From Acidobacteriota bacterium (lineage in GTDB: Bacteria > Actinomycetota > Acidimicrobiia > Acidimicrobiales > Ilumatobacteraceae), in assembly GCA_018969685.1 (NCBI GenBank), contig JAGWXX010000005.1, positions 1 to 52,782 on the forward strand: a stretch of 52,782 bases of DNA. Direction: 5' to 3'. Position numbers and translations under genes: made by a program. This document shows positions 1 to 10,980 of the stretch, piece after piece; the first letter of the stretch is position 1; every line of letters starts with the position of its first letter. The notes below the pieces were generated by a model that did not search any database, was not told the origin of the DNA, and saw nothing but the letters and a program-made list of their open reading frames with translations.

Positions 1-2
1 CC

Positions 3-725
3 GAGGTGGCCCGACGGCTCGCGGTGCTGTACCCCGGCGCCGAGTGCGAGCTGGTGCACGACGGCCCGTTCCAGCTGCTGGCGGCGACGATCCTCTCGGC
101 GCAGTGCACCGACGCGCGGGTCAACATGGTCACGCCGAACCTGTTTGCGCGCTATCCCGACGCACCGTCGCTCGCGGCCGCCGACCAACTCGACGTGGAG
201 GCGATCGTCCGGTCCACCGGCTTCTACAGTGCGAAGGCCCGCAACCTGATCGGCATGGCACAGGGCGTCGTCGGCCGCTTCGGCGGCGAGGTGCCCACGG
301 CGATCGAGGACCTCGTGACGCTCCCGGGAGTCGGGCGCAAGACCGCCAACGTGCTGCGCAGCGTGGTGTTCGACCTGCCCGGCCTCGCGGTCGACACCCA
401 CGTCGGGCGGCTCTCGCGCCGGCTCGGGCTCACGGTCAACGAGGACCCCGTGAAGGTGGAGTACGACCTCAATGCGCTGGTACCGCCCGCCGAATGGGGG
501 AGGTTCAGCCTGCGGCTCATCCTGCACGGCCGCCGCATCTGCGACGCACGGAAGCCGAATTGCGCGGAGTGCGAGCTCGCCGACATCTGCCCGTCGTCGC
601 ACGTGCCGAGGACAGGGAAGACGTCGCCGGCGAAGAAGGCGCCTGCAAGGACGTCTCCTGCGAAGAAGACCCCTGCGAAGAAGGCGATTGCGAAGAAGGC
701 GCCGGCTGCTCGCCGCGGGCGTTGA
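3..725 (+). CDS. nth: Endonuclease III (5'-truncated by window edge)
   Basis: Bifunctional DNA glycosylase/AP lyase for oxidised pyrimidines in base excision repair. The helix-hairpin-helix LPGVGRKTANV carries the catalytic Lys, the VDTHVGR segment carries the catalytic Asp, and the C-terminal C-x6-C-x2-C-x5-C ligands (CDARKPNC, CAEC, DIC) hold the [4Fe-4S] cluster. The reading frame is open to the left edge and a GTG at 6 is available, but family alignment expects about 20 more residues upstream, so the true start is probably outside the window. After the cluster there is an unusual basic tail of about 40 residues made of AKKAP/SPAKK repeats, like histone H1 tails. Family assignment is firm; the role of the tail is unknown. 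Confidence 0.95.
   Translation, partial: EVARRLAVLYPGAECELVHDGPFQLLAATILSAQCTDARVNMVTPNLFARYPDAPSLAAADQLDVEAIVRSTGFYSAKARNLIGMAQGVVGRFGGEVPTAIEDLVTLPGVGRKTANVLRSVVFDLPGLAVDTHVGRLSRRLGLTVNEDPVKVEYDLNALVPPAEWGRFSLRLILHGRRICDARKPNCAECELADICPSSHVPRTGKTSPAKKAPARTSPAKKTPAKKAIAKKAPAARRGR
630..698 (+). repeat. In-frame GCGAAGAAG repeat coding the Nth basic tail
   Basis: Four exact copies of GCGAAGAAG start at 630, 660, 675 and 690, a 15-bp period with one interval doubled. In frame they give the AKK units of the lysine/alanine tail. The array could expand or contract in units of five codons without a frameshift. Confidence 0.75.
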
Positions 726-735
726 GGCTCCTCGC

Positions 736-741
736 TACGGT
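736..741 (+). promoter_or_regulatory. Putative -10 box (TACGGT), leaderless start
   Basis: TACGGT ends 7 nt before the ATG at 749 and no Shine-Dalgarno sequence is visible. This fits transcription starting at or next to the start codon. Confidence 0.4.
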
Positions 742-748
742 GTCGAAC

Positions 749-976
749 ATGTCGCGCGACCTCTCGGCCCACACCGCCAGCACCAAGGCCGAGCTCGGCG
801 CGATCGGCTCCGTGCTCGACCAGTGCCGCGAGCGGCTGTCGGCGCTCGCGGTCAGCCGGGGGCTCGCGGTCAACGACCCCGACGACCCGACGGGCGACGA
901 CCTCCTGACCGCCATCTACGAGGCCGAGCGCGGCGTATCCGCGGCGGCGCGCCTCGTCGAGCGGGCCGCCCGCTAG
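749..976 (+). CDS. Small hypothetical protein
   Basis: A 75-residue protein that I do not recognise. It is charged, mostly helical in appearance, with one Cys (about residue 26) and no signal peptide or membrane segment. The ATG at 749 was chosen because it lies 7 nt after a -10-like TACGGT, and the longer upstream frame is only a shadow of nth. It lies between nth and a GroES-like gene, and nothing in the neighbourhood suggests a function. A real gene is likely, given the promoter-like box and the clean stop before the next promoter, but not certain. Confidence 0.5.
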   Translation: MSRDLSAHTASTKAELGAIGSVLDQCRERLSALAVSRGLAVNDPDDPTGDDLLTAIYEAERGVSAAARLVERAAR

Positions 977-1013
977 GGCAGCCCGGCACGGTCGGCGGCG
1001 CGGCGGCAACGGG

Positions 1014-1019
1014 TACCCT
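1014..1019 (+). promoter_or_regulatory. Putative -10 box (TACCCT), leaderless start
   Basis: TACCCT ends 7 nt before the ATG at 1027 of the GroES-like gene, with no ribosome binding site in between. Confidence 0.4.
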
Positions 1020-1026
1020 GCCAGCC

Positions 1027-1347
1027 ATGTCGGACCAGAAGCTGCCGATCAAGATGCTCAACGACCGGCTGCTCGTCCGCGTGCAGGGCGGCGACGGCGA
1101 GCGCTTCAGCAGCGGCGGCATCCTCATCCCCGCGACGGCCCAGGTCGCGAAGCGGCTGGTGTGGGCCGAGGTGGTGGCGCTGGGGCAGAACGTGCGCGCC
1201 GCCGAGGTGGGCGACAAGGTCCTCTTCAGTCCCGACGACCGCTACGAGGTCGAGGTCGGCGGCAACGACTACATCATGCTGCGCGAGCGCGACATCCACG
1301 CCGTGGCGGCGTCGCGCATCGAGGCCAGCACCGGCCTCTACCTCTAG
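1027..1347 (+). CDS. GroES-like co-chaperonin family protein, stand-alone
   Basis: 106 residues matching the Cpn10 fold: N-terminal LPIKMLNDRLLVR strand, a GGILIP segment at the mobile-loop position, and V-x-A-L-G-Q plus VGDKVLFSP core strands. It ends with an STGLYL tail that I associate with an actinobacterial side-branch of GroES-like proteins. No groEL lies beside it; the next gene is trpE, 7 nt downstream. The mobile loop (GDGERFSSGG) differs from classical GroES, so it may not partner with GroEL in the usual way. A cytosolic chaperonin-related role is inferred from fold only. Confidence 0.85.
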   Translation: MSDQKLPIKMLNDRLLVRVQGGDGERFSSGGILIPATAQVAKRLVWAEVVALGQNVRAAEVGDKVLFSPDDRYEVEVGGNDYIMLRERDIHAVAASRIEASTGLYL

Positions 1348-1354
1348 GCCGGCC

Positions 1355-2869
1355 GTGCGCATCCGCCCGTCGAGGGACGAGTTCCGCGCCCTCGCTGCAG
1401 GTTCGACCGTCGTCCCCGTCTGGGCCGAGCTGCTGGCCGACGTCGACACGCCGGTCGGTGCGTTCACGAAGGTCGTGGGGGAGGAACCCGGATTCCTGCT
1501 CGAGTCCGTCGAGCACGGCGAGCGGTGGAGCCGCTACTCGTTCGTCGGGTGCGAGCCGACCGCGGTGCTCACGCTGCGCGACGGTCGCGTGACGGTGGAC
1601 GGCGCGCTCGGCTGCAGCATCGACCCGGGCGGCGGCATCCTCGCGGCGGTCGAGCGCGTGCTCGCCACGTACCGGGCCCCGCTGCTGGCCGAGCTGCCGC
1701 CGCTGCAGGGGGGACTGGTCGGCTACCTCGGCTACGACGTGGTCCGCGAGGTCGAGCACCTCCCCTCGCCGCCACCGGACCACCGCGGCCTGCCCGACGC
1801 GGTGCTCACGATGATCGGCTCGCTCGTCGCGTTCGACCACTGGAAGCAGCGGATGTACGTGGTCGAGAGCGTCCCGCTCGCCGGGCTCGACACGTCCGCG
1901 CACGACGACGCATACGACGCGGCGGTCCGGCGGATCGAGACCCGGGTCGCCCGCCTGTCGTCGCCGACGGCGACCGCGGCGATCGAGCCGCCCGACCCCG
2001 GCGATCCGCTGCCGCAGGTGACGGCCGCGTCGACGTCGGAGGGGTACCGCCGCGCCGTCGAGGTGGCCAAGCAGCACGTGCGCGCGGGCGACATCTTCCA
2101 GGTCGTGCTCTCGCAGCGCTTCGACCTCGACCTCGGAGCCGACCCCTTCGACGTCTACCGCGTGCTGCGCCAGGTGAACCCGAGCCCGTACATGTACTTC
2201 CTGCGGCACCCCGGCGCCACGATCGTGGGGTCGTCGCCCGAGCCGATGGTGCAGCTGCTCGGCGGCCGCGTGATCAGCAGGCCCATCGCGGGAACGCGAC
2301 GCCGCGGCCGCGACGACGAGCACGACCGCCGAATGGCCGCAGAGCTGCGCGAGAACCCCAAGGAGGTTGCCGAGCACGTGATGCTCGTCGACCTCGCCCG
2401 CAACGACGTCGGTCGGGTCGCCCGGTTCGGCACGGTGACCGTCGACGAGATGATGCGCCTCGAGCGCTACAGCCACGTCATGCACCTCACCTCGCAGGTG
2501 TCGGGCGAGCTGCGCGAGGGCCTCGGCCCGATCGACGTGCTCCGCGCCACGCTGCCGGCCGGCACGGTCAGCGGCGCGCCGAAGGTGCGGGCCATGGAGA
2601 TCATCGACGCGCTCGAGCCCTCGCGCCGCGGCCCGTATGCCGGCGTGGTCGGCTACCTCGACTTCAGCGGCAACCTCGACACCGCGATCGCCATCCGGAC
2701 GATGTTCGTCGGACCGAACGGCGCGTCGCTCCAGGCCGGCGCGGGCATCGTGGCCGACAGCGACCCGGCCGACGAGGACCTCGAGTGCCACAACAAGGCT
2801 GCGGCGCTGCTGGCGGCGATCCCCGCCGCGCGGCGCATGACGGCGGCACGGAGGACCGGGTCCGCGTGA
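1355..2869 (+). CDS. trpE: Anthranilate synthase component I
   Basis: 504 residues, normal length. It converts chorismate and ammonia (from TrpG) to anthranilate, the first step of tryptophan synthesis. The chorismate-binding domain is complete: the SQRFD segment, NPSPYMYFLR, SPEPMV, the catalytic-core RPIAGTRRRG, ENPKE--EHVMLVDLARND, ERYSHVMHL, LPAGTVSGAPK and the C-terminal GAGIVADSDP. The start is GTG at 1355, the first start after the GroES-like stop. The last codons overlap the start of ygfZ (GTGA), so the two are probably translationally coupled. No other trp gene is in the window. Confidence 0.96.
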   Translation: MRIRPSRDEFRALAAGSTVVPVWAELLADVDTPVGAFTKVVGEEPGFLLESVEHGERWSRYSFVGCEPTAVLTLRDGRVTVDGALGCSIDPGGGILAAVERVLATYRAPLLAELPPLQGGLVGYLGYDVVREVEHLPSPPPDHRGLPDAVLTMIGSLVAFDHWKQRMYVVESVPLAGLDTSAHDDAYDAAVRRIETRVARLSSPTATAAIEPPDPGDPLPQVTAASTSEGYRRAVEVAKQHVRAGDIFQVVLSQRFDLDLGADPFDVYRVLRQVNPSPYMYFLRHPGATIVGSSPEPMVQLLGGRVISRPIAGTRRRGRDDEHDRRMAAELRENPKEVAEHVMLVDLARNDVGRVARFGTVTVDEMMRLERYSHVMHLTSQVSGELREGLGPIDVLRATLPAGTVSGAPKVRAMEIIDALEPSRRGPYAGVVGYLDFSGNLDTAIAIRTMFVGPNGASLQAGAGIVADSDPADEDLECHNKAAALLAAIPAARRMTAARRTGSA

Positions 2870-3651
2870 GCGGCGCCTTCTGGTGCGCGGTCGTCCGCGA
2901 CACCGTCGAGGTGACCGGGCGGGACGCGGCGGCGTTCCTGCACTCGCAGCTCGCGCAGGACGTCGCGTCGATGCGCGACGGGGAGTCGCGGCCGTCGCTG
3001 CTGCTCGACCCGTCCGGTCGCACGGTGGCGGTGCTGCGCGTGGTGCGCGACGGCGAGGAGCGGTTCGTGCTGGACACCGAGCCCGGCTTCGGGGTGCCGA
3101 CTGCCGAGCGCCTCGCACGGTTCAAGATCCGCATCGCGGCCGACCTGCGCGTGGGGACGTCGGCGTTCGTGGCGGTGCGCCGCGCGACCGGCGTGTCGGT
3201 TCCCGGCGCGCTGCCTGCGTGGTGGTGCGACGGCAGCGCGGTCGACCTTCGCGGCGACGAGCCGCCGGCCGGCATTCCGCAGGGCACGCAGGCGATGCTC
3301 GAGCACCAGCGCATCGCGTCGGCGTGGCCGTTGTTCGGCACCGACGTCGAGGCCGGCGCGATCCCCGCGGAGACGGGCCTCGTGCCGCACGCGGTGTCGT
3401 TCACGAAGGGCTGCTACCCGGGCCAGGAGCTCGTCGAGCGGATGGATTCGCGCGGCGCCGGTGCGCCGCACCGCGTCGTCGCGGCGCGGTGCGGGGTTCC
3501 GCCGTCGCCGGGCGACGTGGTGGTCGTCGACGGTGCGGTGCGCGGGCGCTGGACCTCGGTGTCGGTGCTCGACGGAGAGTGCGTCGCCTTCGCGCGCGTG
3601 GCGCGCGGCACCGAGATCGCCGGTGCGATCGTCCCTCCCTCGCGCGGCTGA
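2866..3651 (+). CDS. ygfZ: Folate-binding YgfZ/GcvT-related protein
   Basis: 261 residues of the aminomethyltransferase-like fold used by YgfZ, which binds tetrahydrofolate and helps maintain Fe-S enzymes. The signature K-G-C-Y-x-G-Q-E is present as KGCYPGQE near residue 183, with the conserved Cys; a Pro replaces the common Thr. It begins at a GTG overlapping the trpE stop. It is too short for GcvT and lacks dehydrogenase domains. The biochemical role is from family knowledge. The link with trpE is by position only. Confidence 0.88.
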   Translation: MSGAFWCAVVRDTVEVTGRDAAAFLHSQLAQDVASMRDGESRPSLLLDPSGRTVAVLRVVRDGEERFVLDTEPGFGVPTAERLARFKIRIAADLRVGTSAFVAVRRATGVSVPGALPAWWCDGSAVDLRGDEPPAGIPQGTQAMLEHQRIASAWPLFGTDVEAGAIPAETGLVPHAVSFTKGCYPGQELVERMDSRGAGAPHRVVAARCGVPPSPGDVVVVDGAVRGRWTSVSVLDGECVAFARVARGTEIAGAIVPPSRG

Positions 3652-3685
3652 CGACGCTCCAAGGTCCCGTTCGGAGGTCGCGTCC

Positions 3686-3691
3686 TAGGAT
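3686..3691 (+). promoter_or_regulatory. Putative -10 box (TAGGAT), leaderless start
   Basis: TAGGAT ends 6 nt before the ppdK ATG at 3698, in the 46-nt gap after ygfZ. No Shine-Dalgarno sequence is present. Confidence 0.45.
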
Positions 3692-3697
3692 GGCGCA

Positions 3698-6373
<2,676 letters not shown>

Positions 6374-6375
6374 CC

Positions 6376-7341
6376 GTGGCAACGGGGGACTTCGTCGACA
6401 TCGCCGTCCCGGGCTGGGCCTGGCCGGCGCTCATCGGCGGCATCGTGGCGCTGCTGCTCGTCGACCTGCTCGTCGTCCACCGCAAGGCGCACGAGATCGG
6501 GCTGCGCGAGGCGGCAATCGAGTCGGTCGCGTGGGTCGCGCTCGGCATCGGGTTTGCTGGAGGCATGTGGGCGTGGTTCTCACGGGACGCCGCGGTGGAG
6601 TACCTCAGCGGCTACCTGATCGAGAAGAGCCTCAGCATCGACAACGTCTTCGTCTGGTCGGTCATCTTCGCCCACTTCAAGGTGCCGCAGCGCTACCAGC
6701 ACCGGGTGCTGTTCTGGGGCATCTTCGGCGCACTCGTCATGCGCTTCGTGTTCATCGCGCTCGGCGTGGCGGTCATCCAGCGCTTCGACTGGGTGCTCGT
6801 CGGGTTCGGCGTGTTCCTGATCTGGACCGGCGTCGGCGTGCTGCGGTCGGGCGGCGAGGACCATGCGGACCCGTCCCGGACGCGCACGATGCGGCTCTTC
6901 CGCCGGTTCGTCCCGTCGACCGACGAGATGGACGGCCAGCGCCTGCTCACGCGGCGCAACGGCCGCCTGCTGGCGACGCCGCTCCTCGCCGTGCTGCTGG
7001 TGGTGGAGGTGACCGACGTGGTGTTCGCGGTCGACTCCGTGCCGGCCGTGCTGGCCGTGAGCGAGGAGCAGTTCATCGTCTTCGCGTCGAACGCGTTCGC
7101 GATCCTCGGGTTGCGTGCGCTCTACTTCCTCTTCGCCGACGTGCGCGACCGCTTCGTCTACCTGAAGCACGCGATCGCGGTGCTGCTCGTCTTCGTCGGC
7201 GCCAAGATGCTGGTGGCGCACTGGTGGCACCTGCCGACGTCGTGGTCGCTCGGGGCGATCGCGACGGTGATCGTCGTCGCGGTCGTGGCGTCGGTCGTCC
7301 ACGACCGGCGCGCGGGAAGCGGAGCGGCGCCCGCCAACTAG
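6376..7341 (+). CDS. TerC-family integral membrane protein
   Basis: 321 residues with about eight to nine hydrophobic segments. Typical TerC/Alx features are visible: EYLSGYLIEKSLSIDNVFVW near the N-terminus and VVEVTDVVFAVDSVPAVLA in the second half, each with the acidic residues conserved in this family. TerC proteins are linked to tellurite resistance and to metal (Mn) export after translocation. The start is GTG at 6376, 2 nt after the ppdK stop. The substrate cannot be read from sequence. Confidence 0.9.
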   Translation: MATGDFVDIAVPGWAWPALIGGIVALLLVDLLVVHRKAHEIGLREAAIESVAWVALGIGFAGGMWAWFSRDAAVEYLSGYLIEKSLSIDNVFVWSVIFAHFKVPQRYQHRVLFWGIFGALVMRFVFIALGVAVIQRFDWVLVGFGVFLIWTGVGVLRSGGEDHADPSRTRTMRLFRRFVPSTDEMDGQRLLTRRNGRLLATPLLAVLLVVEVTDVVFAVDSVPAVLAVSEEQFIVFASNAFAILGLRALYFLFADVRDRFVYLKHAIAVLLVFVGAKMLVAHWWHLPTSWSLGAIATVIVVAVVASVVHDRRAGSGAAPAN

Positions 7342-7344
7342 TGT
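7339..7344 (+). promoter_or_regulatory. Putative -10 box (TAGTGT) inside terC stop
   Basis: TAGTGT overlaps the TAG stop of terC and ends 7 nt before the dnaG GTG at 7352; no ribosome binding site is visible. Confidence 0.4.
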
Positions 7345-7351
7345 TCGCACC

Positions 7352-9172
7352 GTGGCGATCGCAGAGGCGGACATCGAGCGGCTGCGCGACACCGTCTCGA
7401 TCGTCGACACCGTCCAGTCCTACCTCGCCCTCCGCCGCGTGGGGCGTGCATGGGTCGGTCTCTGCCCGTTCCACGCGGAGAAGACCGGGTCGTTCAACGT
7501 CCGCGAGGAGACGAAGCGCTACAAGTGCTTCGGCTGCGGCGCGTCGGGGGACGTCTTCCGCTTCATCCAGGACATCGAGCACGTCGACTTCGTCGGGGCG
7601 GTGGAGCACCTCGCATCCAAGGTGGGCCTCACCCTCACGTACACCTCGGCGGCGCAGGGCCGCGACCGGCAGCACCGCAAGGTCCTCGTCGAACTGGTCG
7701 ACCGCGCCGCGTCCTGGTACCACGAGCGGCTGTTGACGGAGCCGGATGCCCGGGCTGCCCGCGACTATCTCCGGTCGAGGGGCATCACGGGCGACGTGGC
7801 GCGGGAGTTCCGGCTGGGCTGGGCGCCGGACGACTGGGACTCGCTGTGCCGGGCCATGGGCGAGCCGATCGAGCGCCTCGCCGAGGTGGGGCTGGGGTTC
7901 GTCAACAAGCGGGGGCGTCCGCAGGACTCCTTCCGCGCCCGGGTGATGTTCCCCATCTTCACCGAGGCGGGCGACGCCGTCGCGTTCGGCGGCCGGGTGC
8001 TGCCCGGCAGCGTCGACCCCGCCAAGTACAAGAACTCGACCGAGACCGCGATCTACTCCAAGTCGCGCACGCTCTACGGGCTCAACTGGGCCAAGCAGGA
8101 CGTCACGGCCGCCGACGAGGTGGTGGTGTGCGAGGGGTACACCGACGTGATCGGGTTCCACCGGTCGGGGGTGCGCCGTGCCGTGGCCACCTGCGGCACC
8201 GCGCTCACCGAGGACCACGTGCGGCTGCTGAAGCGCTTCGCGCGCTCCGTGGTGCTGGCATTCGACGCCGACCGCGCCGGTCAGGGTGCCGCCGAGCGGT
8301 TCTACGAGTGGGAGCAGAAGTTCGACGTGTCGGTGCGCGTCGCGTCGTTCCCCGAGGGCCGCGACCCGGGCGACCTCGCCCAGAGCAACCCCGAGGGCCT
8401 CGTCGCCGCGGTGCGCGACGCCCAGCGCTTCCTCGGGTTCCGGGTGCAGGAGGTGCTGCGCACCGGCTCGCTTGCCACGCCGGAGGACCGGGCGCGCACG
8501 GCGCAGCGCGCACTGGCCGTCATCAACGAGCACCCCGACGTGAACGTGCGCCGGATGTACGCGGGCGAGGTGGCCGCCAAGGTGGGCATACCCGCGGCCG
8601 ACCTCGTCGCGTCTGCCGAGAAGCGCTCGGCACCCAAGCCGGTCGCACCGGTGCAGTCCACGGGCCGGCGCGAGAACGCCGAGTTCGTGGCGATCGCCAT
8701 GCTGATCTTCCGGTGGGACGACATCGCCCCGTGGATGTCCGAGGAGCTGTTCGACGGCGAGGAGACCCGACGCGCATTCCGCGCGCTCGTGGCCGCCGCG
8801 GAGGCGCACGACTCCGACGGAGGCTCCGACGAGGAGGAGCACGCGTGGCGGCTCGTCAACCGTGCGCTCGAACTGGCCGACCCCGACGCGCGCGACGTGC
8901 TGGAGCGGGCGGCGGCCACCGACGTGTCGCTCGACGACGGCCGCGGCTCCCGTGATGGACGCAGCCCGGCCGAGGCCGAGGCGCTCAACCTCATCCGTGC
9001 GGCGGTGCGCCGCCGCCTCGCGTCGCGCACGGCGCTGGTCGACCCCGACGTGATCCGCGCCGACCGCGAGGTGCGCCTGCTGCTCGAGCAGTTGGACGAC
9101 CCCGACATGTTCGAGGCTGCCGCGGGTGAGCTGCTGTCGTGGCTCCGCGACCGCGAGGAGGAGCTGGCGTGA
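7352..9172 (+). CDS. dnaG: DNA primase
   Basis: 606 residues. It makes RNA primers at the replication fork. The CHC2 zinc finger is at Cys38, His41, Cys59 and Cys62 (CPFH and CFGC). The catalytic TOPRIM core shows VVVCEGYTDVIG and AFDADRAGQ, preceded by the YKNSTET and YGLNWAK basic segment. The C-terminal part, from about residue 430, is the divergent helicase-interacting domain, rich in acidic residues. The GTG at 7352 was chosen because it follows a -10-like box and places the zinc finger at its usual distance. Its last bases overlap the start of the sigma-factor gene, the classic dnaG-rpoD arrangement. Confidence 0.97.
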   Translation: MAIAEADIERLRDTVSIVDTVQSYLALRRVGRAWVGLCPFHAEKTGSFNVREETKRYKCFGCGASGDVFRFIQDIEHVDFVGAVEHLASKVGLTLTYTSAAQGRDRQHRKVLVELVDRAASWYHERLLTEPDARAARDYLRSRGITGDVAREFRLGWAPDDWDSLCRAMGEPIERLAEVGLGFVNKRGRPQDSFRARVMFPIFTEAGDAVAFGGRVLPGSVDPAKYKNSTETAIYSKSRTLYGLNWAKQDVTAADEVVVCEGYTDVIGFHRSGVRRAVATCGTALTEDHVRLLKRFARSVVLAFDADRAGQGAAERFYEWEQKFDVSVRVASFPEGRDPGDLAQSNPEGLVAAVRDAQRFLGFRVQEVLRTGSLATPEDRARTAQRALAVINEHPDVNVRRMYAGEVAAKVGIPAADLVASAEKRSAPKPVAPVQSTGRRENAEFVAIAMLIFRWDDIAPWMSEELFDGEETRRAFRALVAAAEAHDSDGGSDEEEHAWRLVNRALELADPDARDVLERAAATDVSLDDGRGSRDGRSPAEAEALNLIRAAVRRRLASRTALVDPDVIRADREVRLLLEQLDDPDMFEAAAGELLSWLRDREEELA

Positions 9173-10116
9173 GGCGGCCGCAGGACGGCGGTCCCGACGG
9201 CGTCCGCCTCTACCTCGACGAGATCGGGCAGGTCGACCTCCTCACTGCCGAGCAGGAGCGCACGCTCGGCCAGGCGATCCGCGCGGGGCTCGACGCCCAG
9301 GCGCGGCTCGACGCCGACGGCGGCGGCATAACGGCGCCCGAGCGCCGTGCGCTCGAGCGCACGGCGCGCAAGGGCCGCGAGGCGAAGGACGAGATGGTCT
9401 GCGCCAACCTGCGCCTGGTGGTGTCGATTGCGCGCCGGTACGACCGCCGCGACCTGCAGCTGGCCGACCTGATCCAGGAGGGGAACATCGGCCTGATGCA
9501 CGCGGCCGAGAAGTACGACCACACCAAGGGCTTCAAGTTCTCCACCTACGCCACGTGGTGGATACGCCAGGCGATGTCCCGGGCGATGGCCGACCAGGGG
9601 CGCAACATCCGCATCCCGGGGCACATGATGGAGATCGTGCTGCGGGTGCAGCGCGCCGAGCGCGACCTGGCCGTGCAGCTCGGCCGGGATCCGCTGCCCG
9701 AGGAGGTCGCCGAGCGCTGCGCGATCACGCTGGACAAGCTGTTCGAGGTGGTCCGGATCTCGATGCCAACCTCCAGCCTCGACGCCCCGGTGGGGACCGA
9801 CAACGACGACCTGTCGGTGGGGGACACCATCGCCAGCGCCGACGACGGCAGCGACCCCGGCTCGACCGTCGAGCGCCGCCAGCTCGCCGAGGCGATCGCC
9901 ACGGTGCTCTCCGACCTTCCCGTTCGCGAGCAGAGGATCCTCGCCATGCGCTTCGGCATCGGCGAGCACCGCGACCACCAGTACACGCTCGAGGAGGTCG
10001 CGGAGCGCGAGGGGGTCACGCGCGAGCGCGTGCGCCAGATCGAGCAGAAGACGCTCGCGCGCCTCCGCCACCCGAACAGCTCGGCCAACCTCAGGTCGTT
10101 CGTCGCCGACGAGTAG
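9169..10116 (+). CDS. RpoD-family (group 1/2) sigma factor
   Basis: 315 residues. Region 1.2 (RLYLDEIGQVDLLTAEQE), regions 2.1-2.4 (NLRLVVSIARRY, LIQEGNIGLMHAAEKYD, FSTYATWWIRQAM), region 3 and region 4 (LPVREQRILAMRFG, TLEEVAEREGVTRERVRQIE) are all present. Region 1.1 and the long acidic N-terminus of many primary sigmas are absent. It starts at a GTG overlapping the dnaG stop (GTGA), so it is translationally coupled to primase. It could be the primary sigma or a close group-2 paralogue; the window does not decide. Confidence 0.93.
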   Translation: MRRPQDGGPDGVRLYLDEIGQVDLLTAEQERTLGQAIRAGLDAQARLDADGGGITAPERRALERTARKGREAKDEMVCANLRLVVSIARRYDRRDLQLADLIQEGNIGLMHAAEKYDHTKGFKFSTYATWWIRQAMSRAMADQGRNIRIPGHMMEIVLRVQRAERDLAVQLGRDPLPEEVAERCAITLDKLFEVVRISMPTSSLDAPVGTDNDDLSVGDTIASADDGSDPGSTVERRQLAEAIATVLSDLPVREQRILAMRFGIGEHRDHQYTLEEVAEREGVTRERVRQIEQKTLARLRHPNSSANLRSFVADE

Positions 10117-10119
10117 CCT
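10114..10119 (+). promoter_or_regulatory. Putative -10 box (TAGCCT), leaderless start
   Basis: TAGCCT overlaps the stop of the sigma-factor gene and ends 6 nt before the fdhD GTG at 10126; no Shine-Dalgarno sequence. Confidence 0.4.
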
Positions 10120-10125
10120 CGCGCC

Positions 10126-10962
10126 GTGTCTCGCCGCGCGGCGTCGGAGTGGATGGTCGTTGGCATCGACGCATCGGGGCGCACCGGTGCGCGGCCCGAC
10201 GTGCTCGTGGGCGAGGAGCCGATGGAGATCCGGGCGTCGCAGCCCGGCGGCGAGGCCGAGCAGGTGTCGGTGACGATGCGCACGCCGGGGCACGACTTCG
10301 AGCTCGCCGCGGGCTTCCTGCTCACCGAGGGCGTGGTGGCGACGAGGGGCGACGTGCGCGCCGTGCGCTACTGCGAGCTGCCCGACGGCGAGGAGCAGCG
10401 CTACAACATCGTGACGGTCGACCTCGCGCGCGCCCACGACGGCGCGCTCGCGAGACGGGCGATGGTCACGTCGGCGAGCTGCGGGGTGTGCGGCACGGCG
10501 TCGATCGACCAGCTGGCGACGTGCTCGTCGCCCCTTCACGGCGCGAAGGGCCCGCGACTGACCCCGGCGGAGCTGCTCGGGGTGGCCGATGCCGTGCGCG
10601 CGGCGCAGCCCACCTTCGACCGCACGGGAGGGCTGCACGCCGCCGCGCTGTTCGGCGACGGAGGGGCGATCGCGATCGTGCGCGAGGACGTGGGACGCCA
10701 CAACGCGGTCGACAAGGCCGTCGGCCGTGCGCTCCTCGACGGACTCCTGCCGTTGCACGGCCACGGGCTCTTCTGCAGCGGGCGGCTGTCGTTCGAGATC
10801 ATCCAGAAGGCCGCGATGGCGGGCGTGCCGCTCATCGCCGCGGTCGGCGCGCCGTCCAGCCTCGCCGCGAAGACGGCGGAGTCGCTGGGCATCACGGTCG
10901 TCGGCTTCCTCCGCGACGGGCGCGCCAACGTCTACACGCACGGCGCGCGCGTCCTCGGCTGA
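10126..10962 (+). CDS. fdhD: Formate dehydrogenase sulfurtransferase FdhD
   Basis: 278 residues. FdhD passes sulfur from a cysteine desulfurase to the Mo-bis-pyranopterin cofactor and is needed for active formate dehydrogenase. Visible: the CxxC persulfide site in SASCGVCGTA, the DRTGGLHAAAL segment, REDVGRHNAVDK and SGRLSFEI. It starts at GTG 10126, 6 nt after a -10-like box. Its client is very probably the formate dehydrogenase encoded at 24.1-28.8 kb. It converges on the PadR gene with a perfect palindrome at its 3' end. Confidence 0.95.
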   Translation: MSRRAASEWMVVGIDASGRTGARPDVLVGEEPMEIRASQPGGEAEQVSVTMRTPGHDFELAAGFLLTEGVVATRGDVRAVRYCELPDGEEQRYNIVTVDLARAHDGALARRAMVTSASCGVCGTASIDQLATCSSPLHGAKGPRLTPAELLGVADAVRAAQPTFDRTGGLHAAALFGDGGAIAIVREDVGRHNAVDKAVGRALLDGLLPLHGHGLFCSGRLSFEIIQKAAMAGVPLIAAVGAPSSLAAKTAESLGITVVGFLRDGRANVYTHGARVLG

Positions 10963-10978
10963 CGGACGTCCGTCAGCC
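10957..10978. terminator. Perfect 22-bp palindrome between fdhD and padR
   Basis: GGCTGACGGAC is followed directly by its exact reverse complement, spanning the fdhD stop and ending 2 bp before the padR stop. It can form a long hairpin in either transcript. There is no T-run, so it would be an L-shaped or bidirectional terminator or an RNA-stabilising hairpin; a protein site is also possible. Confidence 0.5.
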
Positions 10979-10980
10979 GG

